A DNA stretch of 64,000 bases from Pseudogulbenkiania subflava DSM 22618 (GTDB taxonomy: Bacteria; Pseudomonadota; Gammaproteobacteria; Burkholderiales; Chromobacteriaceae): positions 1-64,000 of the forward strand of contig NZ_FXAG01000016.1 of assembly GCF_900177275.1 (NCBI RefSeq), given 5' to 3'. A program made the translations under genes and the position numbers. The notes under the pieces were generated by a model, which saw nothing but the letters and a program-made list of their open reading frames with translations, did no database searches and had not been told where the DNA came from. Shown here piece by piece: positions 54,727 to 64,000 of the stretch (within the stretch, counting starts at the first letter, position 1; each line of letters begins with the position of its first letter).

Positions 54727-54815
54727 TGGTGCCCCCCCGCCTTTCCCGCAACGAACAGATCACGCCCCGGCCCAGCCAACAACGATGCCCGTCGGCTGGG
54801 TCGGGCAGGCCTCGC

Positions 54816-55481
54816 TTAGCGGGCAGCCTCGCCAACGAAGATTTCGACGCGGCGGTTCTTGGCGCGGCCAGTCGCGGTGCTGTTGCTCGCGATCGGCTCG
54901 CTCGAGCCGCGGCCATCGATGCTGATGCGGTTCACCGCCACGCCGCGTGCCGCCAGGTAGCTCCGCGTCGCGCCGGCGCGGTTCACCGACAGCGGACCAT
55001 TGATGGCATCCGAACCGGTATTGTCGGTGTGGCCGATGATCTTCACCGTGGTCACCGGGTTCTGATTCAAGGTAGTGGCGAAGCGGTCCAGGATCGGGCG
55101 CATATTGGATTTGATGTCGTAACGGCCGGAATCAAACGACACGTCGCTCGGGATGTCGAGCTTGAGCTGGTTGTCGGCGGTCTGGCTCACGCTCACGCCC
55201 GTCCCCTTGGTCGCCTGCTCCATTGCCGCCTTCTGCTCCTGCATGTGCTTCGACCACAGATAGCCCCCGCCCGCCCCCAGCGCCGCGCCGACGGCGGCCC
55301 CGGTCGCCGCGCTGCGGCCGGTATGTCCCCCCGCCGTCAAACCGCCAATCACCGCCCCGGCGGCCGCGCCGATGGCGGCACCAGTGCCGGTATCACGTTG
55401 GGTTTCGTTCATGTTGGCGCAGCCGGAAAGAGCGCTGACACCGAATGCGACAGCCGTAAGGGTAACGATGATCTTCTTCAT
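54816..55481 (-). CDS. OmpA-family lipoprotein with glycine zipper (YiaD-like)
   Basis: A 221-residue lipoprotein with leader MKKIIVTLTAVAFGVSALSGC (lipobox LSGC, Cys21). A glycine-zipper segment follows (GTGAAIGAAAGAVIGGLTAG, TGAAVGAALGAGGGYLW), then a C-terminal OmpA domain that binds peptidoglycan (VKIIGHTDNTGSDAINGPLS, NRISIDGRGSSEPIASN). Layout matches YiaD. ATG preceded by GGAGGG. Convergent with dgkA. Confidence 0.9.
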   Translation of the reverse strand: MKKIIVTLTAVAFGVSALSGCANMNETQRDTGTGAAIGAAAGAVIGGLTAGGHTGRSAATGAAVGAALGAGGGYLWSKHMQEQKAAMEQATKGTGVSVSQTADNQLKLDIPSDVSFDSGRYDIKSNMRPILDRFATTLNQNPVTTVKIIGHTDNTGSDAINGPLSVNRAGATRSYLAARGVAVNRISIDGRGSSEPIASNSTATGRAKNRRVEIFVGEAAR

Positions 55482-55653
55482 GTGAGGCCCTCCATCGAGT
55501 CTTGCAGAATGTTCAGTAGAGTAAAGTACCGCCGCGTGACAGCAGTTTGATGCGCTGCAGGGCGAGTGGTTCGCCCGCCTGTGTCTGTAATGATAGTACG
55601 GCTGCAGGACATTGCTCTGTCATGAGCCGCAGAAGCGACAGACTGCGCCTCGC

Positions 55654-56589
55654 TCAAGTCTTCTGCCACGCATGCCAGGGCCGGAACAGGCGGCGCGAGA
55701 ACGCGTCCAGTTGCGGCACCAGCAGGTTGCCGGTTAGCACGGCAAAGCAAATACCGTCGGCGTACAGGCCGTACTCACGCACCAGCTCGGTCACCAGGCC
55801 GATGGCCAGCCCGAACAGCACCCGCCCGCAGCGGGTGTCGGGGCTGGTCACCGGGTCGGTGGCGATGAAAAAGGCGGCGAACAGGTAGCCGCCCAGGGTC
55901 AGGCTATGCAGACTCTCGGGCAGGGTGTGTCCCGACAGCATGCACAACACCACCGAACTCACCATCATCGCCAGCGGAATCTCCAGCCGGATGACGCGCA
56001 GCATTGCCAGCCCCACCCCGCCGGCCAGATAGCCAATCCACGACAGATAAGGCGCTGCCGTCATCTCCCCGCGGGCCAGCGGCGTGGCCCCGCTCAAGCC
56101 ATCCAGCAACAGACGCGGCGACAGCTGAAACTGCTGGCTCAGCACCTGGGCAATGTCGAGCGAGCGCGTCCACGGCACAGACAAGACAGGGGCGGGATAG
56201 AGCAACTGATAGAAGCACACCGCGATGACGCCCAGGCCGGCCATCACCGGATTTAGCCGATTGCGCCCCAAACCGCCGCTGGCCTGCTTGACCAGGCCCA
56301 GCGCCACCAACGTGGCCAGCAGCATCATCCACAGCGGCACCAGCAGCGGCAGCGAGCGCCCCATCAGCACACCGCTGACCAGCCAGCTCATGTCGCCCAG
56401 CCCGGCGCGCACCGACTGGCCGCGCCCCCGCAGGCACAGCGCCTCCACCAGCAGGGCGAACAGCACGCACCAGCCCGTCTGCAACAGCACCACCACACCC
56501 AGATGCCAGGCATGCAGCAGCAAGCCCGGCAACAGCGCCACCACCACCGCCAGCATGATGCCGCGTACCGACGCCAGACGAGGCGTCAT
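55654..56589 (-). CDS. rnfD: RnfD/NqrB-family membrane flavoprotein (orphan pair)
   Basis: Inner-membrane protein of 311 residues with about nine hydrophobic segments. The covalent-FMN threonine motif is DGLSGATPLA, and TDPVTSPDTRCGRVLFG and YADGICFAVLTGNLLVPQLD are family-typical. It is shorter than usual RnfD (about 340-350). It overlaps rnfC as ATGA. No rnfA, B, G or E genes lie beside it, so this is not a complete Rnf complex. Confidence 0.87.
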   Translation of the reverse strand: MTPRLASVRGIMLAVVVALLPGLLLHAWHLGVVVLLQTGWCVLFALLVEALCLRGRGQSVRAGLGDMSWLVSGVLMGRSLPLLVPLWMMLLATLVALGLVKQASGGLGRNRLNPVMAGLGVIAVCFYQLLYPAPVLSVPWTRSLDIAQVLSQQFQLSPRLLLDGLSGATPLARGEMTAAPYLSWIGYLAGGVGLAMLRVIRLEIPLAMMVSSVVLCMLSGHTLPESLHSLTLGGYLFAAFFIATDPVTSPDTRCGRVLFGLAIGLVTELVREYGLYADGICFAVLTGNLLVPQLDAFSRRLFRPWHAWQKT

Positions 56590-57971
56590 TGCACCGCTCC
56601 CAGCCAGATGGTGCGCTTGGCGTGGCGGAAGCTGTCGCGCAGTGGCAGATTGCTCGGGCAGACCTGGCTGCAGGTACCGCACTCGATGCAAGCGCCCAGC
56701 TGTTCCTGCTGCAGCGTCTGGCGATCGGCCCTATTGGTCGCCTCGTACAGTTTGAGCGGCTGCAAGGCCATCGGGCACACATCGACGCAACGGTTGCAGC
56801 GAATGCAGTCACCCGACTGGGCCCGCGGCGGGAACAATTCATCGGAACGGACAATGAGGCAGGAACTGGTCTTACCGATCACCGCCTCCGGATGCGACAG
56901 CAGGCGGCCCATCATCGGCCCGCCGACCTGAACCCCGCGCTCCCCGGCACGCGGCCGTGCCCGTTCGAGCAGGTGGGACACCGCCAGCCCGACCGGGGCC
57001 TCGACGTTGCCGGCCTGCTCCACGTGGCCGGTCAGCGTCACCACGCGCGACACCAGCGGCTCGCCATGAAACACCGCGCGCCCCAGCGCATACACGGTCG
57101 CCACGTTCATCACCAGCAGGCCCAGCTCGGCCGGTAACATGCCCGGCCCGAGCACGCGCCCGCTCAGGCTCTTGACCAGCAGCGGCTGGCCGCCGGCAGG
57201 ATAACGGCAAGGCAGCGCCACCACTTCGACTGCACTGCCCGCCGCCCGCGCCACCGCGCGCAGGCTAGCCAGCGCTTCCGGCTTGTTCGGCTCCACGCCG
57301 ATCGCCACCCGCTTCAGAGAGTAGACGCGTCCCAAGTAATCGGCGGTGGCGATGATGTCGGCTGCGCGTTCGCGCATCAGACGGTCGTCACAGGTGATGA
57401 AGGGTTCGCACTCGGCGCCGTTGATCAGCAGGGTATCCAGCTCGGCATCGCGCGGCGCCAGTTTGAGACCGGTCGGAAAACCCGCCCCACCCAGCCCCAC
57501 CAGCCCCATCTGCAGGGCGAAGTCAGCCAGCTGCGCCGGATCGAACGACGGCGCCGGCGCACGCGCGGCCAGCCATTGATCCAGCCCATCCGCCTCGATG
57601 CTGACGCAGGCCACCGGCTCGTCGGACTCGGCCAGCCTCACCTCGCCCAACCCGCACACCACACCGGAAGTGGAAGCATGCACCCACACCGTGCCGGCCG
57701 GGCCACGCCAGATCACTTCACCCTTCTTTACCGCCTGCCCCACGGTCACGCAGGCCTCGGCCCGACTGCGCCCGTTGACGAGAGGAATGTCCAGGCGCAC
57801 ACCGGCTAGGCTCAGGCTCTGGATCGGGGTCTTGTTGGAAAGATCCTTGTGGCCGGGCAGGCGGATGCCACCCTGCCAATCCTGCCGCCCCCACCCTGTT
57901 CCTTTCAGCAGACGCTGTAACCAGGCAGTTTTTGGACGTTCCTGACGAGGGGCGACGGCAAGTGACAGCAC
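56586..57971 (-). CDS. rnfC: RnfC-type 4Fe-4S oxidoreductase subunit (orphan pair)
   Basis: A 461-residue NADH-binding-type subunit. The RnfC pattern is complete: GGIRLPGHKDLS, VGLGGAGFPTGLKLAP, INGAECEPFITCDDRLM, VEPNKPEA, a SLBB domain and two [4Fe-4S] motifs, CIRCNRCVDVCP and CIECGTCSQVCP. I place the start at GTG 57971 with GGAG before it; upstream in-frame TTG 58043 is possible. Together with rnfD it may feed electrons to an unidentified membrane acceptor. A Fur-like sequence lies upstream. Confidence 0.87.
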   Translation of the reverse strand: MLSLAVAPRQERPKTAWLQRLLKGTGWGRQDWQGGIRLPGHKDLSNKTPIQSLSLAGVRLDIPLVNGRSRAEACVTVGQAVKKGEVIWRGPAGTVWVHASTSGVVCGLGEVRLAESDEPVACVSIEADGLDQWLAARAPAPSFDPAQLADFALQMGLVGLGGAGFPTGLKLAPRDAELDTLLINGAECEPFITCDDRLMRERAADIIATADYLGRVYSLKRVAIGVEPNKPEALASLRAVARAAGSAVEVVALPCRYPAGGQPLLVKSLSGRVLGPGMLPAELGLLVMNVATVYALGRAVFHGEPLVSRVVTLTGHVEQAGNVEAPVGLAVSHLLERARPRAGERGVQVGGPMMGRLLSHPEAVIGKTSSCLIVRSDELFPPRAQSGDCIRCNRCVDVCPMALQPLKLYEATNRADRQTLQQEQLGACIECGTCSQVCPSNLPLRDSFRHAKRTIWLGAVQ

Positions 57972-58401
57972 GGTATGGCTCCGGCAGAGAAAGGGTTGGT
58001 CCAGCCAGGCGCGGTCCAGCCGCGCCTGCTTGACAAAACACAAATAATACCCATTCTCAAATAATGATGCTAGTAATTCTTATTCATATTTTTTACACTC
58101 GCGACGAGTGCAACAGAGCACGATGAATCACCCTCCCCGCCGGGTGCGGACCCGGCACCAAGGCGCCCTGCCAGAATGGCTGAGTGGCGAGCGACGCCAC
58201 ATATCACGGAGCAGCTCATCCCACTCCGGGCACTGACCCGAGTAGACTAACGTCAAGATACGGCCCCTGGTCCAACTGGACCAGAGACAAAAATAGGCTC
58301 CCTCCCTCGCCCACGCTTGCTTATGCGGCCGCTCTCAACAGGCCCAAGACGGATCGGACGGGGGGCGAGGTCGTGATACCTCAGGAGATGAACAAAGCGC
58401 G
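57972..58401. other. Divergent rnfC / DUF1345 intergenic region
   Basis: A 430-base region. Bases 58041-58100 are strongly AT-rich with a Fur-like sequence (listed separately). A CTGGTCC-AACT-GGACCAG hairpin lies at about 58268-58285. The remainder holds no recognisable gene. Confidence 0.5.
58048..58090 (-). promoter_or_regulatory. Candidate Fur box upstream of rnfC
   Basis: The minus strand reads GAATAAGAATTACTAGC followed by ATCATTATTTGAGAATGGG, overlapping NATWAT-type units like those of Fur operators; the plus strand AATAATGATGCTAGTAATT matches the 19-bp consensus at 12 positions. Suggestive only. Confidence 0.4.
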
Positions 58402-59073
58402 ATGAATGCAAGAATGGAACATCGGCGGCACTGGCCGCTGTTCGCGCGACGCAGCCTGTTGGTTGCGGCGGCTGGCGGCGTGCTGGCGGCGCTGGCCAAC
58501 CCGTTTTGGGGCAACCCGGTGGCTCAGGTGCTGGTCGGCTGGAATGCCGCCTCGCTGATCTGGCTGCTCGCCGTGGGCTGGCTGATCGGGCACGCCGGGC
58601 CGCAGGACGTACGCCACCACGCGGCCGAGCTCGACCCCAGCTGGATGATCTCGCTGGGGATGGCCATCGCCGCCCTCACCGCCAGTGTCGGGGCGATCTT
58701 CTTCCTGCTCGCCGGCGTAAAGGGGCTGCCCGGGGGCGGGCGCCTGCCACATGCCCTGGCGGCCATGATCACCATCGCCACCGCCTGGGTCAGCCTGCAT
58801 ACGCTCTACGCGCTGCATTACGCCCATCTCTACTACGCCCACAGCGGCGACCGCACAGCCGGCAGCGGTATCGACTTCCCCGGCACACGGCAGCCCACCT
58901 TCGGCGATTTCTTCTATTTCTCATTCACCATCGGCGCCACCTCGCAGACCTCCGACGTCGCCATTACCGCATCGCGCGTGCGCAAGAGCGTCATCATTCA
59001 CGCCTGCCTCAGCTTTGCCTTCAACACCACCCTGCTGGCCCTGACCATCAACCTGGCCGCAGGCTTGTTCTGA
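58402..59073 (+). CDS. DUF1345 membrane protein
   Basis: Inner-membrane protein of 223 residues with about five hydrophobic segments. The C-terminal stretch GDFFYFSFTIGATSQTSDVAITASRVRK resembles an ion-channel pore loop and defines DUF1345. The function is unknown; a channel role is an inference. AGGAG lies 14 bases before the ATG, a rather long spacing, so ATG 58414 is possible. Confidence 0.82.
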   Translation: MNARMEHRRHWPLFARRSLLVAAAGGVLAALANPFWGNPVAQVLVGWNAASLIWLLAVGWLIGHAGPQDVRHHAAELDPSWMISLGMAIAALTASVGAIFFLLAGVKGLPGGGRLPHALAAMITIATAWVSLHTLYALHYAHLYYAHSGDRTAGSGIDFPGTRQPTFGDFFYFSFTIGATSQTSDVAITASRVRKSVIIHACLSFAFNTTLLALTINLAAGLF

Positions 59074-59191
59074 GCTCGCCGCCCGTCGCGCCATGACCCG
59101 GTGCTCCTCACCCCTGGACGTGTCCTGGAGGCCGCAGCAGCATCGCAAGTCACGTTCCGGCCCCACCACACCACGCCAGAACGGGAATGAA

Positions 59192-59223
59192 AAAGGACCT
59201 ATCGCTTTCGCGATAGGTCCTTT
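59192..59223 (-). terminator. Intrinsic terminator after tRNA-Ile2
   Basis: AAAGGACCTATCGC and GCGATAGGTCCTTT form a perfect 14-bp stem with a 4-base loop; on the minus strand it runs into TTTTC. Confidence 0.88.
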
Positions 59224-59234
59224 CCGATATGCCT

Positions 59235-59311
59235 TGGTGGGCCCTGCGGGGCTCGAACCCGCGACCAAAGGATTATGAGTCCTCTGCTCTAACCGACTGA
59301 GCTAAAGGCCC
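59235..59311 (-). tRNA. ileX: tRNA-Ile2 (anticodon CAT, lysidine type)
   Basis: A 77-nt cloverleaf with encoded CCA. The acceptor pairs GGGCCTT with AGGGCCC (one G-T); the anticodon loop is CTCATAA on stem GGA/TCC. CAT also occurs in tRNA-Met, but the acceptor and stems resemble E. coli ileX, and the position beside rpoD matches ileX in E. coli and, from memory, Pseudomonas. C34 would be changed to lysidine by TilS to read AUA. Confidence 0.85.
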
Positions 59312-59340
59312 TGTGGGGGCGAATTATAGCAGAATATCGG

Positions 59341-61263
<1,923 letters not shown>

Positions 61264-61337
61264 TTCGCTTCCTGCTTGAAAAAAGCCGAAAAAAAACAGT
61301 TAAGTTTACCATAACCCCATGACGAGCCCCAGCACCT

Positions 61338-63101
61338 CTAGCCTTGCCGAGTCAGCAAGGCGCGCAGCAGCTGGGTTTCTTCAGGTGTTAGACCTTCATT
61401 CCTTGACTTTTGTTTTAGCCTTTCCAGTTCGGCTTCACGCAACAATTTAAGCAGTTTGACGTTGCCGTCCTGAAACTGCTGGCGTGCTTCCTCGCCGGTG
61501 TCAGCAAACTCGTCGGGGTCTTGCATGGCCTGCTGCAATACGCTGTCCACCAGCCCTTCGAAAGGGGTGCCGCGAATGCTTTCCACCAGCCGGGCCGTGT
61601 TGGGCTCCTGCGGCATCTCGTGCACTCGTTCGGCCAACATGGCAAAACAGGCCAATTCGTCGGACAGCGCCACGCTGTCGGAGAGCGTCACATCCTCCGC
61701 CCAGCGCGGGTTCATCAGCAGCCACTTGATCTGCTTGCGCACGATCGGCGTGTTGATGTAGCGGTTCGACTCGTCCGGCAGACGGTATTCGCGTCTGCCC
61801 TTGCGCTCCGGCTTTTTCAGCCCCATCAGCATGTCGAATTCGTCGACGTCCACGCCAGCCAGTTCGGCCAGCCTTTTCTTGATGATGAGAGCCAGCGCCG
61901 GTGCGGCAATCTGGTTCAGGAGCGGCATGGCCTGACGGATCAGGTCGGCCTTGCCCTCCGGGGTATTCATGTCGGCGCGCCCGGTCAGCTCGCGCGTGAG
62001 ATAGACCGATAGCGGCAGACTTTGCTGTTCCAGGCACGCTTCGAACGCCTCGCGCCCAAACTCGCGGATATAGCTGTCCGGATCGTGCTCCTGCGGCAGA
62101 AACAGAAAATTCAGCGCCTTGCCGTCGACCAGCTGCGGCAGGCTGTTTTCCAGCGCACGCCACGCGGCCTTCTGCCCTGCCTTGTCGCCGTCGAAGCAGA
62201 AATACACCTGATCGGCATGGCGCAGCAGTTTCCGCACGTGCTCGCCGGTGGTGGCGGTGCCGAGCGTGGCCACCGCGTATTCGACGCCGTACTGCGCCAG
62301 CGCCACCACATCCATATAGCCTTCGACCACCAGAACGCGGTTTTTCTCCCGGATCGCCTGGCGCGCCTCGTACAGGCCGTACAGCTCGCGCCCCTTCTCG
62401 AACAGCGGCGTCTCCGGCGAGTTGAGGTACTTCGGCTCACCCTTGCCCAGCACCCGGCCGCCGAAACCGATGATGCCGCCACGCTGGTTGCGGATCGGGA
62501 ACATTACGCGGTCGCGGAAGCGGTCGTAGCGCTTGCCCTCGTCGCCCGCGATCACCAGCCCGCTCTCCACCAGACTCTCGTCCTGGTAGTTCGCGAAGAT
62601 CGCCTGCAGGTTCTGCCACTCACCCGGCGCGTAGCCCAGACCGAAGCGGGCGGCAATTTCGCCGGTCAGGCCACGGCCTTTGAAGTAGCCAATGGCGGCG
62701 GGCGACGACTTGAGCTGCTGCTTGTAGTACGCCGCCGCACGCTGCAGCAATTCTTCCAGCGTCAGCTTGCGTTCGCGCGCCTCGCGGCTGGCCTGCGGGT
62801 TGGCCGAACGCTCTTCCGGCACCGGCATGCCAAGTCCTTCGGCCAACAGCCGGATGGCATCGACGAAGCTCAGCCCCTGGTACTCCATGACAAAGCCGAT
62901 GGCCGAACCGTGGGCGCCGCACCCGAAGCAGTGATAGAACTGCTTGCTCGGACTGACGGTGAACGAAGGGCTTTTTTCCTTGTGGAAGGGGCAGCAGGCG
63001 AGATAATTCTGGCCGGCCTTTTTGAGCGGGACGTAGCGATCCACCACGTCGACGATATCGACGCGGGACAGCAGCTGATCGATGAAATCCTGCGGAATCA
63101 A
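61338..63101 (-). CDS. dnaG: DNA primase DnaG
   Basis: Replication primase of 587 residues. N-terminal zinc finger CCPFHKEKSPSF..YHCFGCGAHG, central TOPRIM domain with VVEGYMDVVALAQYG and FCFDGDKAGQKAA, and a C-terminal helicase-binding domain. The start codon is TTG with a modest GGGA upstream, a weak initiation that fits the low copy number of primase. Lies between yqeY and rpoD. Confidence 0.97.
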   Translation of the reverse strand: MIPQDFIDQLLSRVDIVDVVDRYVPLKKAGQNYLACCPFHKEKSPSFTVSPSKQFYHCFGCGAHGSAIGFVMEYQGLSFVDAIRLLAEGLGMPVPEERSANPQASREARERKLTLEELLQRAAAYYKQQLKSSPAAIGYFKGRGLTGEIAARFGLGYAPGEWQNLQAIFANYQDESLVESGLVIAGDEGKRYDRFRDRVMFPIRNQRGGIIGFGGRVLGKGEPKYLNSPETPLFEKGRELYGLYEARQAIREKNRVLVVEGYMDVVALAQYGVEYAVATLGTATTGEHVRKLLRHADQVYFCFDGDKAGQKAAWRALENSLPQLVDGKALNFLFLPQEHDPDSYIREFGREAFEACLEQQSLPLSVYLTRELTGRADMNTPEGKADLIRQAMPLLNQIAAPALALIIKKRLAELAGVDVDEFDMLMGLKKPERKGRREYRLPDESNRYINTPIVRKQIKWLLMNPRWAEDVTLSDSVALSDELACFAMLAERVHEMPQEPNTARLVESIRGTPFEGLVDSVLQQAMQDPDEFADTGEEARQQFQDGNVKLLKLLREAELERLKQKSRNEGLTPEETQLLRALLTRQG

Positions 63102-63170
63102 CGTCAGATTCCCGCGTCAGTCAGGTGGCACCACCGAACAGCTTGTGAACGCAACACGCGTGCGGGCACC

Positions 63171-63617
63171 TCAGCCGGCCAGCTTGGCTTTGATGCGGGC
63201 GGAGACCACGGCCATGTCGGCACGGCCGGCCATTTGCGGACGCAACAGCCCCATGACCTTGCCCATGTCCTGCATCGAGGCGGCACCACTTTGTGCCACG
63301 GCAGCGTCGATCAGCGCGTCGATTTCGGCTTGGGTGAGCGGCTGCGGCAGGTAGCCGGTCAGCACGTCCATTTCCGCCTTTTCCTTGTCCGCCAGGTCTT
63401 GGCGGGCAGCAGCCTCGTACTGGGTGACCGAATCGCGGCGCTGCTTCAGCATCTTGTCGACCACAGCGATGATGCCGGCGTCGTCGAGTTCGACACGCTC
63501 GTCCACTTCCTTCTGCTTGATCGCTGCCATCAACAGGCGGATGGTGCCGAGACGCTCGGCGTCCTTGGCCTTCATGGCCGTTTTCATGTCGTCACTGATG
63601 CGCAGTTTGAGGCTCAT
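63171..63617 (-). CDS. yqeY: GatB/YqeY-domain protein
   Basis: A 148-residue helical protein: N-terminal MSLKLRISDDMKTAMKAKDAERLGTIRLLMAAIKQKE and C-terminal QDMGKVMGLLRPQMAGRADM are the YqeY signature, homologous to the tRNA-binding tail of GatB. Its placement between rpsU and dnaG is common. Function is not settled; a tRNA-related role is presumed. Confidence 0.92.
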   Translation of the reverse strand: MSLKLRISDDMKTAMKAKDAERLGTIRLLMAAIKQKEVDERVELDDAGIIAVVDKMLKQRRDSVTQYEAAARQDLADKEKAEMDVLTGYLPQPLTQAEIDALIDAAVAQSGAASMQDMGKVMGLLRPQMAGRADMAVVSARIKAKLAG

Positions 63618-63685
63618 GTCTTGCTCGCGGAAAAAGGCGAAACCATCGGCATGGCAGATGGCGGGAATTCGTGAAGTACAAATGG

Positions 63686-63711
63686 CAAAACCGCAGGCGT
63701 TGCCTGCGGTC
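63686..63711 (-). terminator. Attenuator-type terminator between rpsU and yqeY
   Basis: ACCGCAGGC-GTT-GCCTGCGGT, on the minus strand followed by TTTTGCC. Corresponds in position to the internal terminator after rpsU in E. coli, which sets a high S21 to primase ratio. Confidence 0.8.
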
Positions 63712-63738
63712 CTGCATTCTTGCCGTGCTACGAAGCGA

Positions 63739-63951
63739 TTAGTACAGCTTCGGCGGCAGCATCTGGCTGCGCAGACGCTTGTAGTGACGCTTCACGGCAG
63801 CGGCTTGCTTGCGCTTGCGCTCGGCAGTCGGCTTCTCGTAGAACTCGCGGGCGCGCAGTTCGGTCAGCAGACCGGTTTTTTCCACAGCGCGCTTGAAGCG
63901 GCGCATGGCGACTTCGAACGGCTCGTTCTCTTTGACGCGGATATTCGGCAT
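63739..63951 (-). CDS. rpsU: 30S ribosomal protein S21
   Basis: A basic 70-residue protein, [20 protein letters not shown] to [14 protein letters not shown], matching S21 along its length. It helps the 30S subunit bind mRNA at initiation. AAGGTA directly before the ATG. First gene of the rpsU-yqeY-dnaG-rpoD operon; its promoter is at or beyond the window edge. Confidence 0.98.
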   Translation of the reverse strand: MPNIRVKENEPFEVAMRRFKRAVEKTGLLTELRAREFYEKPTAERKRKQAAAVKRHYKRLRSQMLPPKLY

Positions 63952-64000
63952 TACCTTAGTGTCCTTAAATTCTGGAAGCTAAATGCTTGAAGAAAACAAA

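Noticed and set aside
55478-55750. A 90-codon minus-strand frame after rnfD as a missing rnfG
   Set aside because: No membrane helix or FMN-binding motif, and it overlaps rnfD in another frame.
58100-58401. Riboswitch in front of the DUF1345 gene
   Set aside because: A few small hairpins are present, but I could not match any known riboswitch core such as yybP-ykoY.
59235-59311. Reading the CAT tRNA as elongator or initiator tRNA-Met
   Set aside because: Stem sequences and the rpoD neighbourhood match tRNA-Ile2 better; a decisive test would be the presence of lysidine identity elements by comparison with the other CAT tRNAs of the genome.

Overview
The window reads as chromosome of a GC-rich betaproteobacterium, most likely from the Neisseriales/Chromobacteriaceae (Chromobacterium or Pseudogulbenkiania type). 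This is an inference from the 16S 5' end, the complete isc operon (iscR-S-U-A-hscB-hscA-fdx-iscX), the rpsU-yqeY-dnaG-rpoD block with tRNA-Ile2 beside rpoD, and a large PQQ alcohol-oxidation cluster. No database search was possible.

Layout. 1-500: 5' end of a 16S rRNA gene on the minus strand with leader (boxA) and a strong promoter. 0.5-2.2 kb: rlmK and coaD. 2.2-9.4 kb: dppABCDF dipeptide importer (minus) with a divergent LysR regulator. 9.5-10.6 kb: a KAS III-like fatty-acid shunt enzyme behind a PsrA-like operator. 10.8-16.9 kb: Fe-S cluster assembly operon. 17-22.4 kb: housekeeping genes (GST, udk, lipoprotein, Lrp/LysE pair, AlaX, RBBP9 hydrolase, VOC protein). 22.5-23.3 kb: structured repeat island A. 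23.4-30.8 kb: RND pump with adaptor, mltA, Aer-like receptor. 31-52.6 kb: quinoprotein alcohol-oxidation region. 52.8-59.1 kb: KfrA-like protein, PAP2 phosphatase, dgkA, OmpA-like lipoprotein, an orphan rnfC-rnfD pair, DUF1345. 59.2-64 kb: tRNA-Ile2, rpoD, dnaG, yqeY, rpsU.

The quinoprotein region works as a unit. A periplasmic PQQ alcohol dehydrogenase carrying the Asp-x-Asp lanthanide signature passes electrons to small c-type cytochromes. The product aldehyde is taken by an ExaC-type aldehyde dehydrogenase, and pqqABCDE makes the cofactor. Around these sit an ABC transporter with PQQ-associated accessory proteins, a CXXCW protein, a SoxYZ-like carrier with a metallo-hydrolase, a FIST protein overlapping a hybrid sensor kinase, and a LuxR-type response regulator. 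A 12-bp palindrome, CGACTTAAGTCG or a close variant, lies in front of the dehydrogenase and the divergent ABC operon (two copies), the aldehyde dehydrogenase, and pqqA. It is the probable operator tying the system together.

Two repeat systems stand out. Five 120-200 bp inverted-repeat elements each sit exactly at a stop codon and are flanked by 3-bp TNA duplications, so they look like MITEs of an IS5/IS1031-type transposase whose target choice spares the gene. Two composite islands (about 0.85 and 1.3 kb) carry five branched, covarying stem-loop modules and further hairpins around a centre with a perfect DnaA box; I do not recognise this family.
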